DNA of 64,000 nucleotides from NCBI GenBank assembly GCA_025331125.1, contig JAOALB010000004.1, positions 186,001 through 250,000 of the forward strand. Direction: 5' to 3'. This DNA is from Mycogone perniciosa. Taxonomy: Eukaryota > Ascomycota > Sordariomycetes > Hypocreales > Hypocreaceae. Below the pieces are notes generated by a model. That model was not told the origin of the DNA, made no database searches, and saw only the letters and a list, made by a program, of their open reading frames with translations. Both the position numbers and the translations under genes were made by a program. Positions 1 through 11,100 of the stretch are shown piece by piece; the stretch's first letter is position 1, and the number at the start of each line of letters is the position of its first letter.

Positions 1-2040
1 AAAGTGGCCTTTTTGTTTCGTCGGAAGGAGGCATTCTCAATCCTCAGGGGTCCGATAGGATATCGTACAAGCGGGACGGTGCTCTCGAAATACTTGTCTA
101 GTCGATTGAAGGCCACGGTCGCCGCTGCAAAGTTTCTGGAGAATGAACTGGCCATCATAATATTCCTGCGGATGTTTTTGACAAGGAAGACTGCAGTGAA
201 GGCGGTAGAAGCGTCAAGTCGGTGCTTCGAAACCCCCACATGGAGACCGAACATGACCAGCAAGCCGATGTACGGAAAGGCCTGCGTGACTTGGTTGACA
301 GCGGTTTGCAGAACAGCCACATGCCATAGCTCCTTCTGCTCGGCGGCTCTCGTCTCGACAATCTTGTTTGTGATGGCATCCTCCCAAGCAAAGTACTTGA
401 TGGCCCGAATCGACGCCAGATACTCAGTGACCAGGGATATACGTGAATCCTGAGCCTTTCTGACCCGTTTCTGGGCCCCGTACATCATTTTCCCCATCCA
501 CACGGAAATAGGCGTAGCGAGAAGTAGGATCACGGTGCCGACGAGAGATGCCCAGCCCATCATCTTGTATAGACCGACAAGAGAGAGGGTTGTTCCAGCA
601 GGGACACCAACCAGAGCGATGATGATATCGCGAGCTCGGAAGATGGCATCCACATCAGCCGCCATCAGGTTAGCTAGACGACCAGCCGAGGTGGATTTTT
701 GAGCGGCTTGGCGATCCTTCTCTTTTTGAGAGCCGTCGGTGGCGTCAAAGGGGTCATCTTCCAACTCCATCGATTCCAGGGCTTTGTGGTACAGCTCCTG
801 TGTCATGGCTGACTTGATTCTGACAATTAATCTCGTAGAGGTGAAGACATACTGCTGGAACAAGACTGAGCGAGATAAGGGGCCAACGAACATGAGGAAC
901 AACCAGACCCAAGGGTGATAAGTAGCTCCATTGGGGTTTGCAATATAGTCGAGCAGCTTGAACATGCCGAATGGAGCAACGTTTTCCAGGCTGAAGCTAG
1001 AGCCGATCCAAGGAGCCATGAGGGATAGCTCAGTTCGCTGAAATCGGAGCGTGGTCCACACGGTCTTCCTAGAGATGGAGCGCGCATTCTGTATTTTACG
1101 TAGAAGATATAAAGGCTCGTCGTACCAGGCCAGTTTCGGGATACCGGACATGTCCAACTTGCTTCGTGTACCCTTCCAAATCAGGGGAGTCAGCCACTCG
1201 TAAGTGCAATAATAGTTGAGCCAGCTGCATGATTCTTCAGGGGCTGGCTCTCTATCAACGGTGTAGCCAGGAATCTCGAATTCGACGTTTGGCGGCATCC
1301 ATTCCCTTGGGGTGATGAGGGCGATTGCCACTGCTGCGCCGAGGGACGACAAGGCACCGATGATACTTGGGTCCTTGGAGCATTGCCGGGTGGTAATTTG
1401 AATGCATGGGAGGAGCTGCGAGGTGACCAGTACCAGAAACATGACCGTGAGAACGTAGTTGATCTGGTGAAGAGCTATATGGCGCCATTCGAGATGGTTG
1501 ACAAGACGCAGCAAGCCGATGATCAAGGCGTAGGCAACGGCGACAACGTTGAGTATGTGAGCCCGGCCTTGGAAGTAGGCCATGGACAGGAATACCAGGG
1601 AAGCCGCACGGGCAGCCTGCGATAGGAGTTCGTAAGGCCATTTTACAGAAGAAGCCTTGGTCTTGAAATCAGGCGGCGTGTTGTAGTTGTTGCGATGTCG
1701 AAGTAGACGAAACGTTAGCCAGGCGGCCGAGGTGGCGAGAACGACACCCTGAAGTATGCCAGACTGTGCAAATTCTGAGACATGACTGATCCATTCAACT
1801 TCTGGAAAATCAATGCCGAGGCTGGAAAATATGAAAAAAAAAATGAAGATATGGTGATTAGCATGGATGGCACAAAGGTGTGGCACGCCATCTGCCCCAA
1901 CTTTGATGAATACTGGCATAATAGCATAATAGCATTACTTACCGACTTAGAAACGACTGCGCTTGGGTATTAGGACGCAGCTGGTCCTTGCTATATGGTG
2001 AAAACACATGGCTGCCAAAGCGGTAAAAAACGACCTCCAT
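1..2040 (-). CDS. ABCC-type ABC multidrug transporter (N-terminal part, truncated by window edge)
   Basis: Likely an ATP-driven exporter of the MRP/YOR1/BPT1-like ABCC group, in the plasma or vacuolar membrane; the substrate cannot be read from sequence. The ATG is at 2040-2038. Exon 1 is 1943-2040, the intron is 1822-1942 (GTAAGT donor, CAG acceptor), and exon 2 runs open from 1821 past position 1. About 640 residues are visible. They hold an N-terminal hydrophobic block resembling TMD0, a linker with the motif YEWLTPLIWKGTR, then the first ABC transmembrane domain. That domain includes RLANLMAADVDAIFRARDI and the coupling-helix segment EYLASIRAIKYFAWED, both typical of ABCC proteins. No nucleotide-binding domain is reached, so Walker motifs lie off the left edge. 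Family assignment is firm from the TMD1 motifs; the exact subgroup is not. Confidence 0.85.
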
Positions 2041-3235
2041 GGCGCCAGAATGCAGAATCCACCCTCGAGCGAGGGAAAGCAAAAACAGGATAATGAATCA
2101 AGAGAATGAAGAGAAAAGAAACATGAACGAGACGTGAAGGCGAGAGAGTGTTTGCGCGTCTGTCGGAGCGCTGAAGCGACAAAGGCCCGGCCTCGTGGGT
2201 CCCTGAATCCCTGCTAAATGGCGGCGATATGCAAAAATCCCTGCGCCAGCTCTCCACTTGGAGTCCGATTTGGAGCCTTTGTGTGGAGGGCGAGGCGGAG
2301 AAGGTCTGTCCGGTCCAGGGGCTGATGAAGACTCATCGGTCACCTTGCCTTATCTTTCCTTTTCTTGTTCTTTAGTGAATGATCACGATCTGGCCCATGA
2401 TTGTGAATACTGATATTGGTATTGACAGTATTAACTTGGCTTCCGTTGATTGCCTGGGACTATGAGATGCTGCATGTATCGGCCTTCAACCTCGTCGGCA
2501 CGGAAGCCCAAACGGCACCGGCAGTCACCGGGTGAGTGAGACGGTGAACCAACGGATGATATAATCATAGGGGACCGGGCAATACGAAGCAAGACGACAT
2601 TGGACAGAGGCCAATGGCCTGTACGCCATTCATGTACTCCGTATCTATAGGTATTAGGCTTGACATAATGATGCCGCGTCGTCTTTGATGAAGAGTATGG
2701 ATCCGATAAAGACATGGCACTGTCTCCAAGACTCTATTCATACAAGGTGGTATTCTTGGCCTCTTGTCCGACCACCTTTATGCATGCACTCAAATTGAGG
2801 GTGTCTACCAATGCCAGATCTAGAAGGTCATTATTAATCCGCAACGTAAAATCTACCAACAGGCAGAAATCATCTCCAACTGGATGTAAGGATGACAATA
2901 CAGACCTAGAAAGTAATGCAACGGCCGGAGTGTTGAAATGGCGTCCGCTATCGATTGATGGCTCCGGGTCTTTGATTCTGCCGAGTGACCGTCACAAGAG
3001 AGGCGTCTAATACCTCCGATTCGGCGTCTTACGTTATTGAAGCCGAGCTTCGGTTTCGGCCTCGACCCCGGCTCAGGGCTCCAAACTGTTTGGCAAATAT
3101 TACAAGTACAGATACGGAGTAGATGTTGGATGATATCATTGACATGCTTGGAGTGTTGACATTGTGGAATATAAATCAAAGTATCTTCCACCCAGACATC
3201 CAATCGCGATTGGTTTGATCTCGCGTCACATACGA
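2041..3235. other. Intergenic spacer, ABC transporter promoter side
   Basis: About 1.2 kb between the start of the ABC transporter gene and the tRNA. It should hold the transporter promoter. One TACTCCGTA copy lies at 2635-2643 and one TACGGAGTA copy at 3113-3121. The open frames here show no recognisable domain and no splice structure. Confidence 0.6.
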
Positions 3236-3327
3236 GGTGTGCTGGCGCAATGGTAGCGCGTAGTCCTCCTATTGTTTCAACACGAGCAATAAGACTAAGG
3301 CTCTGGGTTCGAGTCCCAGGTATACCG
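3236..3327 (+). tRNA. tRNA-Arg (anticodon CCT) with a 20-nt intron
   Basis: A full cloverleaf can be folded by hand. The acceptor stem pairs GGTGTGC (3236-3242) with GTATACC (3320-3326) through seven pairs, two of them G-U, with discriminator G at 3327. The D arm is GCGC/GCGC around AATGGTA. The anticodon stem is TAGTC (3261-3265) with GACTA (3293-3297). The T arm is CTGGG-TTCGAGT-CCCAG (3303-3319). The anticodon CCT is at 3268-3270. A 20-nt insertion (3272-3291) follows position 37, the canonical nuclear tRNA intron site. Mature length is 72 nt. The D arm, T loop and terminal G agree with known fungal tRNA-Arg(CCU). The B box is GGTTCGAGTCC. Confidence 0.93.
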
Positions 3328-3339
3328 GCGTGTGATATC

Positions 3340-3346
3340 TTTTTTT
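3340..3346 (+). terminator. RNA polymerase III terminator of the tRNA gene
   Basis: A run of seven T residues begins 12 nt after the tRNA discriminator base, the usual Pol III stop signal. A second run of ten T at 3360-3369 could act as a back-up terminator. Confidence 0.8.
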
Positions 3347-3652
3347 GCATCTTGATCTATTTTTTTTTTCACCCTCTCTTCACTCATTCCCTAGGTATTT
3401 GTTTTTAATACAGAATGGATGGGATTGGTTGGTTCTTGTGCGAAGCTATCCATCTCTATTGTATAGCCCACGACTCTACATATCCGACTTACGGGCAATC
3501 ACGAAACCATTATTTACGCTATCATCGTGGTCTATCCTCTCAGTTAATAAATGAGTGAGAGCTGGTCCCGTGGGGTGTTTTGGAATGGCCCGAATCTTCA
3601 ATCGTAACAAGCAGGGTCAGGTCAATACGTGTTTCAACCCTGATCCTCAGCA
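3347..3652. other. Short spacer between tRNA and holo-ACP synthase
   Basis: About 300 nt holding the back-up T run and presumably the 3' untranslated region of the holo-ACP synthase gene. No other feature was seen. Confidence 0.5.
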
Positions 3653-4243
3653 TCATTCTTTCGATCCCACCACACTGGGATCATACGCCATGCAAACCGC
3701 CGTCGCATAGTCCCCATCATGGCTAATCGAAATCATAGCGCTGACATCCTCATCCACATCTGTCTCGCCCTTGATACGCGCCACAGGAGGACCGCTCCCC
3801 AAGCGCTCTTCCTCTCGGCCGCGTCGTTCGATGATAATATCATGAAAGGTAAGTTGTCGATGGGAATGCGCTTTAATAGCAGCTTCTTTCGCAGCGAACC
3901 TACCATGAGATTCCCACTCCTCATGTCAGTCTACATCACCCACACGGCGTGAGACGCTTGGAGAACACGACTTGGGGGGAGGGGGGAATTGGTTGGTGGT
4001 ATACCTCCCCGCGATGAATGTCGCCATCTTCCATATCTCGGGATCACGTTGCTCCCCTATTTCCCCCGAGCTGTGCTTGAGGGGCAACAATCGCTGGTCG
4101 TGCCATGTTTGCTCTTCTGGCGAGAGGATCCGATCGACGAAGCGCCTGCCCCTGTGACTGGACAGGATGCCGTAGATGCGAGATGTGTGGCAAATATCGG
4201 TCCCAATGTTCAGCGGAAAAGGGAATGGCCGGAGAGGCTTCAT
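3653..4243 (-). CDS. ppt2: Holo-[acyl-carrier-protein] synthase (4'-phosphopantetheinyl transferase, AcpS/Ppt2 type)
   Basis: Transfers phosphopantetheine from CoA to a serine of acyl carrier protein. In fungi the small free-standing AcpS/Ppt2 enzyme usually serves mitochondrial ACP and hence lipoate and mitochondrial fatty acid synthesis. Exon 1 is 4005-4243 and exon 2 is 3653-3899. The 105-nt intron (3900-4004) splits an Arg codon and the phases close exactly, giving 161 aa. The Mg-binding motif IGTD (D16) opens the protein. The second signature FAAKEAAIKA begins at residue 81, with E85 the expected metal ligand. The C terminus has SISHDGDYATAV, the usual end of the AcpS fold. An in-frame ATG seven codons upstream (4264) is an alternative start; MKPLRPFP was chosen because it sits directly before the fold. 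It lies downstream of the DUF1774-type gene on the same strand. Confidence 0.87.
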
Positions 4244-4756
4244 TTGTGTTTGCCTCCCCTGCACGAGATGCTTCAGTATGACGAATATGACGAATAGGTA
4301 AGGCTAGATGGAGCTTGCCGACGAAACGGAGAAATTGAACTCTCTAGATTCACAGCGTGGGGTGAGATAGCGGAGCTTATCGATACGGATCGAACGACGT
4401 CATGGGGTCGTCACCAGCTGAAAAGGCCGACCGAGACGGCTTGGTTTCGGTTTCACGGGGGGAAAAGATCCTAGGTTTTACGAATTGACATGTCACGAGA
4501 ATATTGTCTCATTGGTATCCTAGAACAATCCTGTACGAAGTAGACGGAATTTGAGATGCTCAATTACATGCCGAAAACGGCCTTCTCAAAAGAAAAACCC
4601 CCCACTAATAACCTGCCATACTCCTACGTCATCCACCACTAGCCTCTGCCCTCAATCTCAGACAAGCTTTTCTTGCAGACAAATTGCTCCATATCGATGA
4701 GGAGATGAGTCTCATCCATATCGAAAACCGGGTTAGGGGGATAGAGAGAGAGTAGC
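4244..4756. other. Spacer between holo-ACP synthase and the DUF1774-type gene
   Basis: About 510 nt forming the promoter side of the holo-ACP synthase gene and the 3' side of the upstream gene. It contains one TACGAAGTA variant repeat at 4534-4542. Nothing else was recognised. Confidence 0.5.
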
Positions 4757-5865
4757 TTATGCGTTATCCTCGTGGAGCAGTGGTGCGCGCTCCTGGTCCA
4801 TAGCTCTCCATCGGAATTCCCTGCCCGTCCAGGCCGGAACGGCGACGGCAATGGTCATGATGAAGAGAAGCGCCATGATGATAAAGGCAAAGATCCACTG
4901 GAAAGCAATAACCTGGCGCTCGAATTGAGCGACGCCAATGGCTGCACTGAGGACGCTGAGAGAGAAGCCCATAGTATAGTCCTATCACAGAGCCATTAGA
5001 TACGGGGTATTAGCATCAGGGAAAATAGCAATACGGTACTGACCTTGAAAACGATGATAAAGAACATTCCGTAGACCAAAAGCGCCCAGATGAAAATGTT
5101 ACCGAAAATACGAGCGAGCAAGCTGTGGGGATGAGGCACCATGATGGCGCCGTTCCAGTAGATGGCCACAAATGTCCACGCAAGGGGTCCCGAAGCGACG
5201 GGCATATGGATGAAGCGCGGGGACGTATTGTGGCGGAAATACAGCGAGCTCAGATTGAAGAAGTTGAGGACAAGGATAACCTCAGCCCAGTGGAAGTGCG
5301 AGCGAACGAAAAGCATGACAAAGGCAAAGTGGAAGAGGTTGTTGAGGATGAAGTGGCTGCCGACGCCAGCAGCAGCGTGGACGGTTTCGGCATTGCGGGA
5401 GAAGAGATGAGTGATGTAACCAAACTGAAGGATGAAGAGCACGACCCTGCATGATAGTCAGCTACTCAGCTCACCTTTCCTGGTTCTGGTTGTGGTTGTG
5501 GTTGTAGTTGGGGGAGGAGGATCATACCAGTAGATGTCGGCCATGGTCGAGTTCATGGTAAAGGCGCTACGGTACAGGTAGTTCTGATCCCATATACGCC
5601 TGCGGATGGTGAAGCCATCGTGAGGTTCGTGAAGCGTGTAGTAGACGGAGACGACGACGGACAAGATCCATGAGAGGAGAGTGAGAATCTTGTACCAGGC
5701 AATGGAGCCGGTGCTATGGGTTTCCCTCTTCATGAAGGGGTTGTCTGTGCCGAGTCAGCTCCATCAAATTTTGGAAGAAAACCTCGTAGCGAGCTCCCAT
5801 AGGGGACAGGAGGAACAAGAAGGATTTCCGAGGAGAGCACACTTACAAGAGCGCCACTCCGCCAT
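4757..5865 (-). CDS. Fungal multi-pass membrane protein, DUF1774-like
   Basis: Four exons: 5847-5865 (only 19 nt), 5528-5744, 5044-5446 and 4757-4981. The introns are 102, 81, 62 nt long and all phases close, giving 287 aa. The first exon codes MAEWRS, and the junction creates Tyr in MAEWRSYNPFMKRETHS. About six or seven hydrophobic helices can be seen, starting with WYKILTLLSWILSVVVSVYY. Others include the stretch around VVLFILQFGYITHLF and a last helix FAFIIMALLFIMTIAVAVPA. A short polar tail ends PLLHEDNA. The pattern of an early HEPHDG loop, DIYW before a helix and RFIHMP matches the fungal DUF1774 family from memory. The molecular function is unknown. Confidence 0.78.
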
Positions 5866-8183
5866 GATGCCTGTCCTCCCGGAGAGCCGTGTCGAGTGCT
5901 ATTACTTGGATGTTGAGAAAGCGATAAGACCGCGGCGAGCACGACGAGGAATAGAAGATGGCGATATCCAGAAGAGCAAGCAACAAAGTCAAGATTGCAA
6001 AATATGCAGCAAGACGAGGGCAAAGAATTGAGAGGAAGAGAAGAAGAAAGCGGAAGCACTTGTCATAGAGGATGGGAGTTAATATGTAAGAAGCCTCTCC
6101 CCCACAGCAACGGGGGTGCATTTATCAACTGCAAGCAAAGCCTCCATTCGGGGCCGTATATACAAATGTACGAAGTACTACGGAGTACTACGGAGTACTG
6201 CAAAGCATGATTGAAAGCAGGGTCAATCAGACGTTTGCGTGTAACCCCAGGGAGGAGGAATATGGGGAGAGAGGGCCGAGACATGACGCTTCAAGTCTCC
6301 AAGACAAGACAAGCGTGTCACGATTCTCCAAAAACAGACTCAGCTCGTACCCTATACATGAGAAGCATGTAGCCGAGACTTATACCCAGTTTGTATGTTT
6401 TACATACTTGTGGAAAAGCTTCAACCGCCAAACAGGGAGGGGGGGGGGTGGCAGATTTTTGGGGGAGCAGATGACCCCACCAAAGCAAGAATTGGTTGGT
6501 ATGGGGCATAATACTACGAAGTACAAGAATCACTAACATGCAGGTCCTTGGGCTTTTTGATTTGTGAGACTTGCTTCATATTAATCATGCTGATGAGCGG
6601 CATCTTACCCATGTTGCAGCCTTTGATTCGATGCCTCACTTTGTCGAGTTGTTTCACGGCACATGCATCCATCTGCCAAGAAACACAATCCATCAATCAG
6701 GCGTCTATCCATCTCTTGTCTGTCGAAAGAGTGACGACTCGAATCAGACACTCTCTGCCATCGCCCACACGCGTAATCGATTACGTTCATCCCGTTCCGT
6801 CGATTTCACTGAACAGCTGACCCAAGCTCCCGCGCTATGGGTGTGAAGCTTTCTCCCTTGATTGGCCGCCTTCGGCTTCTAAACCCCAGCCGCACCCCAT
6901 GGCCAATTCGTCTGTGAAGATCGCCAACTTTTGCTAGGGACTAGTTAGGGACTCTGGTGGTGCGTACGCGCCAGCTCGTCGTGGGCCCTGCGAGGTGCTG
7001 TATGAGTGCCTATATCTTGTGGTATACACGCAAGGGGCATATTATCAACATCCAGGCTCAAACCTTGGCAAGCTTGCATGATACAGCATGATATACGAAG
7101 TGCTACGTACGAAGTACTTCGTAGTTAGTAGAGAATTAATAGAGCAACCAGGGAAACATGTGCCATTCAACAACGTTTCACCCGCCTGTTTCAACATCGT
7201 TTGGCCATCACCATCATCATCATGATCAGTCACACAGGCGTACAAACGCTCCTCCGCATCTCCTTCGCCACAAAACGCCTCTGGGCATTCAGAAAAAAAC
7301 CGGCTTTATCCAATGCTAACCCCAGCCCTCTCGGTAGATTCTCACGTCCGTTGCCGACGCCAGTTAACTGTAGTTTTGCATCGATCCGTCACCGTCTGCA
7401 GCCACCACCACCGTAACCACCGCCACAGCATCAACATGGCTGTGATTCGCATATATATTCCGGACTGTACATAAGGCTGTACTGCGTGTGTCCGAGTACT
7501 TCGTACCTCTCTCCGTATATGTAAAATCGTGCTGGCAGTTGTAGTACAATCACGGCATTTATCAAATATTTTGGGCATCACATTGTCCTCCTCTTACAGT
7601 ACTTACAGTATAAACGTCTAAAGTAGAACCGTGCCGTTTCCCCAGGATCGTCACACTCCTTGTCAGCACATACAAAACATCCATGATCCATCGTTTCATC
7701 ACCCTGAGTCCATGCAAACCCGCCTCAAAAGTCCAAGCTCCTACCTACTACGGGCCGGGCCTTCCACGGTTTGTTAAAGCCGCCCCCAGCTTATCAGCCT
7801 CTGACATCAAAGTCCAATCTCACAGGAACCAAAGAGAGTAAACTTGATGAATACAGTGTATAGGGTATATCTTCTAAACTATCAGGACAGAAACAGAAAA
7901 AAAAGGGAATTCAATCTCAGGGTATCAGTGTAATCAACCGTTATCCTCTGTGCACCTCCGTGTAGTATTTTTCTCACCAGGTGCCGCCGCTGGAATGCTG
8001 ACCCGTGAACAAGCAAACCGCCAGCAACTCGTACAGTAAAAGCGGAATCAAGACAGGAAAAGGGAAAAAGTCTTAGAATAGAAAACGTAGTACCAGTCTG
8101 CCACCGCATCATCATCCCCAGTCATACATCTTTATGCATCATCCCCATCCTTCTCTCTATCATCTCGTTTGTTCGCAAGACTC
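5866..8183. other. 2.3-kb gene-free spacer
   Basis: The spacer lies between the DUF1774-type promoter and the 3' end of the dynein gene. It contains paired TACGGAGTA copies (6179-6187, 6189-6197) and TACGAAGTA/TACTTCGTA variants at 6169, 6525, 7108, 7115 and 7497. There is a G9 run near 6440. Open frames here are short, lack family signatures and do not join through plausible introns. Confidence 0.5.
6179..6197. repeat. Tandem pair of the dispersed TACGGAGTA motif
   Basis: Two exact copies of the 9-mer are separated by one base (6179-6187 and 6189-6197), immediately after a TACGAAGTA variant at 6169-6177. It is part of the window-wide dispersed family described in the findings. Confidence 0.8.
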
Positions 8184-11100
8184 TCATGAGTCTGTCACAA
8201 GTCTCTCCACCTCGTCTAGTAGACCTGTGACCTTGCGCAGATTCTCAATCAGGCTTCTACCCAGGCCAACCAATAGAAGCTTCTCTGCATTGGCGGGCAG
8301 GCCAAGGTAAGTAGGCGGCTCGCGCTCTGGAAGTTTGTGTACCCAGGTCATGAAGTCTTGGAGGCTCGTGCCTGACGGAACAAGAAGTCCTTCGTCAGGA
8401 CCGTCGACAAGTTTGTGGTCTACATCGTAGGCCGCCGGCGTGAGGAACGACGTCACCAATTGGCCAAGAAGCTTGAAGTCGCCTTCGTCATCAATCTTGC
8501 CACCGTAAGTCTCAGTAACGAGGTAGCGTATCATCTCCCACGGAATGTTCTGCGGTGCAATGTTAGTTCTATTGCCCGCAACACCATCAATCCAGACGTC
8601 GATAATGAAAGCGCAACATTCGTACTATGGTCAAGTTAGCGATCGACACGAGAAACATGAGAAATATCAGCGTCCTGGTCACACTTACGTCACTATCATT
8701 AAACTCCCAGAATCCCTTCCAACCAAGGTTTGGTGCATATCGCAATCTCTCCTGGACCACCGCATGCAAGAACGAAATCAAGAGGTACAGTCTCGTCCTC
8801 TCCACAGGGCTCTTGATAGCACGAGTCGACAGGGAAGACATTGAGTCCTTCATATTGGCTCGAACACCTGCCGGCTGCTCATACATCAGTACACGAGAGG
8901 CACGGAGCAGGTTGACGGGAATCTTGAGACTTGATTCCATGGACAGGAATAGGCGGAAGTCTGCATGCGGATTGAGCGACTCCATGCGCTTCTCAAGACT
9001 TTGCAGCCAAGTAGGCGCCAGATGCACGTTCTTGACCAGAACCCAAGATCCAGTCTCCGCAGCACTGCTGATGGCTTTATCGGCACTGGCTAGGCCTTCA
9101 TTCGAACCCATAGCAATGTTTGTGCACTTGACACCCATTCTCTGAACAAGATTGTCAACCTTGTAACTGGCATCGAAACCAGGGCTAGAGACGAGGGAAA
9201 TGGGGAGGGTTGCAGAGACTTGAGTAGCAGTCTCCTTCAGATCCTCCACAATATCAAAGATGTCTGCGCCAAACACCTGGGCGGCAAACCGTTCAGCCGC
9301 CGGAACGAATCGATCCATTCGGAATAGCTTGACGAGCAAAAGCGACAAGAGAGCCTGGTCCACTGGCTCCGTCCCTTGATCATAGATCTGGGGCACAGCA
9401 GTCTCACCCAGCTCCTCAGTAAAGAACTTGTCCCAATCACTAGATGGCACAGCATCAAGCTTCTCCTTCAGGACGCTCAGCTTCTTCGCTTCCAAGAAAG
9501 CTGCTTCTTTAGCGTCAGGGTAGGAAGACAAATCCTTGCCTTCGACCCGCTTGTCAAGGATGACATCAATCAGCGACTTGTCCATCTTGTAAGGAGACGC
9601 CTGCGCAAGGAGCATAGCCAAAGTGATGCGATCTTTCTGAAGCAGACCGAGTGCTGTCCGCTTGTAGGTGTTCACAAAGAGGTCTTTGACGATGATGTCG
9701 CGACGGACATTGTGATTGGTTTCGTTGGCCAGGTTCTTGTTGCCTCGCAGGACCGACTGGAAAATATCCAGGAAATACTTCAACGAGAATTGATAAAAGT
9801 GGTTGATGTAGTGTAGCTGCTCCAGGACAGCGAACACGGCACTGCAAGACTTCGCAATGACACTGTACTGCTGGGTGATCTCCTCGACCTCGGCCATGAC
9901 GCCTTCGGTGTTGCGCATCTTGGTAGAAATATCCGCCGCCTCCGTCTTCAACGTTTCGAGGGTTTCGATAACCTTGTCATCATCCAAGATGTTGCCGCGA
10001 GACTCATTGAGAGCCTGCAACAATTGCTTCTCAAGCTGTCGGAGATGAACCTTGAACTCGCCTTGTAGCTTGATGAGGTTAGAACGCCTTTCGTCAACGT
10101 CAGGACGCTCCGACTTGAGCACATCGTTAAGTGACTGCGTCTGGAGACTGCTCTGGGTGACCGTAAAGTTAACAAACGTAGTTCGACTGCAGATATCTGG
10201 CGCAAACGTAGCAGATGGGTCCCGGGTGGAAAGGTAAAGTCTGAAGGATGGCGAAAAGTCGATTTCCTGCTTGCCAAGCTGAATCAGGACACGACCACCA
10301 GTGCGCTGGTATTCCTTATTCAATACGTGGTTAAGGATGGGATCCAGATGCTCAGCATCCTGGATGAGGATGGGGTTACCGAATCGGAGGGAGCTCTCTA
10401 GCTGCTTGGTAAAAGTGTCATCCAAGAAGCTGGTGACCGTCAAGCGACGGTCCTTACACTCCTTCTGAAGGAACTCTGTAACTCTGCCAGACGGGTCGAT
10501 AATAAGAGGGTAGCGGTTGAAGCGCTTAAGAATAATGGCGTTCTCAGTGCACAAGTCATCAACCGGTAGGGTGTTTTCTTGCCATCCAAGCCGCTCATCC
10601 GCACTCGAGAGGTACTCAGTCACAGGGTTTGGCGACTTGAACTGGACACCGGAAAGATGGAGCTGGTGGTACCAGTCGTCCACCATGGACTTTCGGAATG
10701 TCTGATCATACAGACCGCTGTATGCCAGGAAAGCGGCCGCAACGAGTACATCACCAACCAGCGTGCTGATCTGGGTTTCAAATGACTTGCTTCCCTCCTC
10801 CCAACGGGCTCTCTCAGAAGACAGACTGTCAAGTAGCCTGACGCTTCGGTCGACCTTGAACTGAACTTTTGACATCTCCGCCTTGATTGCTTGAGTCTCA
10901 CTGATGAGAGTAGCATACTCGGTCTTGTAGGTGTTGATGCTAGACTCGAGATCCGCAATATTCTTCTCAACTGCCTTGGCGTTGGCCTTGGTCTCAAGAG
11001 CCTTCTCCTCAAGCTGTGCGACCTCTTCCTTGAGTGGACCAACACGATCCAAAATATCAGAGTAGCTGACCTGAGCCGTCACCCACTGAACAAGAGGACC

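Noticed and set aside
2853..3350. 165-codon minus-strand frame
   Set aside because: Runs antisense through the tRNA gene and has no family signature.
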